From Actinomycetes bacterium (GTDB lineage Bacteria > Actinomycetota > Actinomycetes > S36-B12): 5,983 nucleotides of DNA. The stretch is taken from contig JAUHZW010000133.1 in assembly GCA_030425745.1 (NCBI GenBank), forward strand, positions 1 to 5,983. Reading direction: 5' to 3'. The notes beneath the pieces are model-generated. The model made no database searches. It was not told where the DNA came from and saw only the letters and a list, made by a program, of their open reading frames with translations. Positions 5,617 to 5,983 of this stretch are shown here, one piece after another (the first letter of the stretch is position 1; every line of letters begins with the position of its first letter). A program made the translations under genes and the position numbers.

Positions 5617-5646
5617 ACGGTACGCGGGCGCCGGGCGGTTGACCAA
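5617..5646 (-). promoter_or_regulatory. Candidate leaderless promoter of the GTPase gene
   Basis: On the minus strand TACCGT (5622-5617) precedes GTG 5609 by 7 nt, and TTGGTC (5646-5641) lies 18 bp upstream of it as a partial -35. The -35 bases overlap those of the opposite promoter. Confidence 0.5.
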
Positions 5647-5670
5647 ACACCGAGGCCGCCGGGTTACCGT
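5639..5670 (+). promoter_or_regulatory. Candidate leaderless promoter of the transglycosylase gene
   Basis: TTGACC (5639-5644) is a good -35 hexamer and TACCGT (5665-5670) a TANNNT -10, with a longer than usual 20-bp spacer. The start codon GTG 5677 lies 6 nt after the -10, so the mRNA probably starts at or next to it. The ggcggg directly before the GTG is too close to act as a normal Shine-Dalgarno. Confidence 0.5.
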
Positions 5671-5676
5671 GGCGGG

Positions 5677-5983
5677 GTGAGTGACAGGAGCGGAGCGGAG
5701 CGCTACCGAGCGCGCTACCGACGCCGTCGCCGGCTCACCGCCACTGTCGCCGCAGTGACCCTCATCGCCCTCGTCGGCACGGCAGCCGCCGGGGCCTGGA
5801 GCCTGTTCACGTCGACGCCCCAGGGCCAGCGGGTCACCAACCGACCGCTCGTCGTCCCCGCCGAACTGCAGGCCGTCCTCGTCAAGGCCTCCCGCCGCTG
5901 CGACGCCGTGCCCGTGGAGATCCTCGCGGCCCAGATCGCCGCGGAGAGCCTGTGGGACCCGTACGCGGAATCACCGGTCGGAG
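5677..5983 (+). CDS. Membrane-anchored lytic transglycosylase, N-terminal part (cut by window edge)
   Basis: The frame from GTG 5677 stays open to the end of the window (102 codons plus one base). The N-terminus is strongly basic, with RYRARYRRRRR at residues 9-19, then a hydrophobic segment (about 20-41) that anchors or exports the protein. A short linker leads to VPAELQAVLVKASRRCDAVPVEILAAQIAAESLWDPYAESPVG. This pattern, helix-AAQIAAES-W-P-A-SPVG, is the start of the SLT/lysozyme-like fold of lytic transglycosylases, which cleave peptidoglycan glycan strands. Glu90 in AAES is the expected catalytic acid. The usual continuation (GxxGLxQ) lies beyond the edge. It would act outside the membrane. 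It is transcribed divergently from the GTPase gene across a 67-bp gap. The family call rests on about 40 residues. Confidence 0.75.
   Translation, partial: MSDRSGAERYRARYRRRRRLTATVAAVTLIALVGTAAAGAWSLFTSTPQGQRVTNRPLVVPAELQAVLVKASRRCDAVPVEILAAQIAAESLWDPYAESPVG

Noticed and set aside
3891..5642. 583-codon open frame on the plus strand with a hydrophobic GAFLAGAFF-like start
   Set aside because: The apparent membrane segments are the complement of the AKKA repeat, and the rest is antisense to the GTPase with its intact P-loop.

Overview
The window is a GC-rich stretch of bacterial chromosome, probably from an actinomycete. The evidence is the strong G/C bias at third codon positions, several GTG starts, a PAC2-family gene, a secreted TAP-like S33 hydrolase, an alanine/lysine-rich H1-like tail and what look like leaderless promoters of the TANNNT type. 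Genus cannot be read from the sequence. No tRNA, rRNA, CRISPR array, insertion sequence or phage gene is visible.

Left part (1-1152). The tail of an upstream reading frame overlaps the GTG start of a very typical 2-hydroxymuconic semialdehyde hydrolase (DmpD/XylF type, meta-cleavage of catechols). It looks like the last gene of a catabolic operon that lies mostly outside the window. A non-coding stretch follows with three short perfect hairpins and then a strong 13-bp terminator hairpin (1118-1152).

Middle (1191-3838). An exported S33/TAP-like serine hydrolase (+) converges, with only 10 bp between, on a PAC2-family protein gene (-). The hydrolase is probably read from a leaderless mRNA starting at GTG 1238. 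The PAC2 gene has a strong ribosome binding site and an inverted repeat just upstream.

Right part (3839-5983). On the minus strand, a P-loop GTPase with a C-terminal DUF697-like hydrophobic region is followed after 46 bp by a small membrane-anchored protein whose C-terminus is six AKKA(A/P) pentads. Divergent from the GTPase is the start of a membrane-anchored lytic transglycosylase, cut by the window edge. The two divergent genes share a compact, nearly symmetrical promoter: a TACCGTG motif sits 6-7 nt before each GTG start, and the TTGACCAA element between them can serve as -35 for either direction.

How the genes fit together: the first gene belongs to aromatic catabolism. The rest look like chromosomal housekeeping or envelope genes. 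GTPase, anchored basic-repeat protein and transglycosylase are all membrane-associated, so an envelope or nucleoid-membrane role is possible, but this is inference. The most notable signals are the repeated TACCGTG-plus-GTG arrangement, the shared divergent promoter, and the membrane-anchored H1-like protein beside the GTPase. None of these proves a new system.
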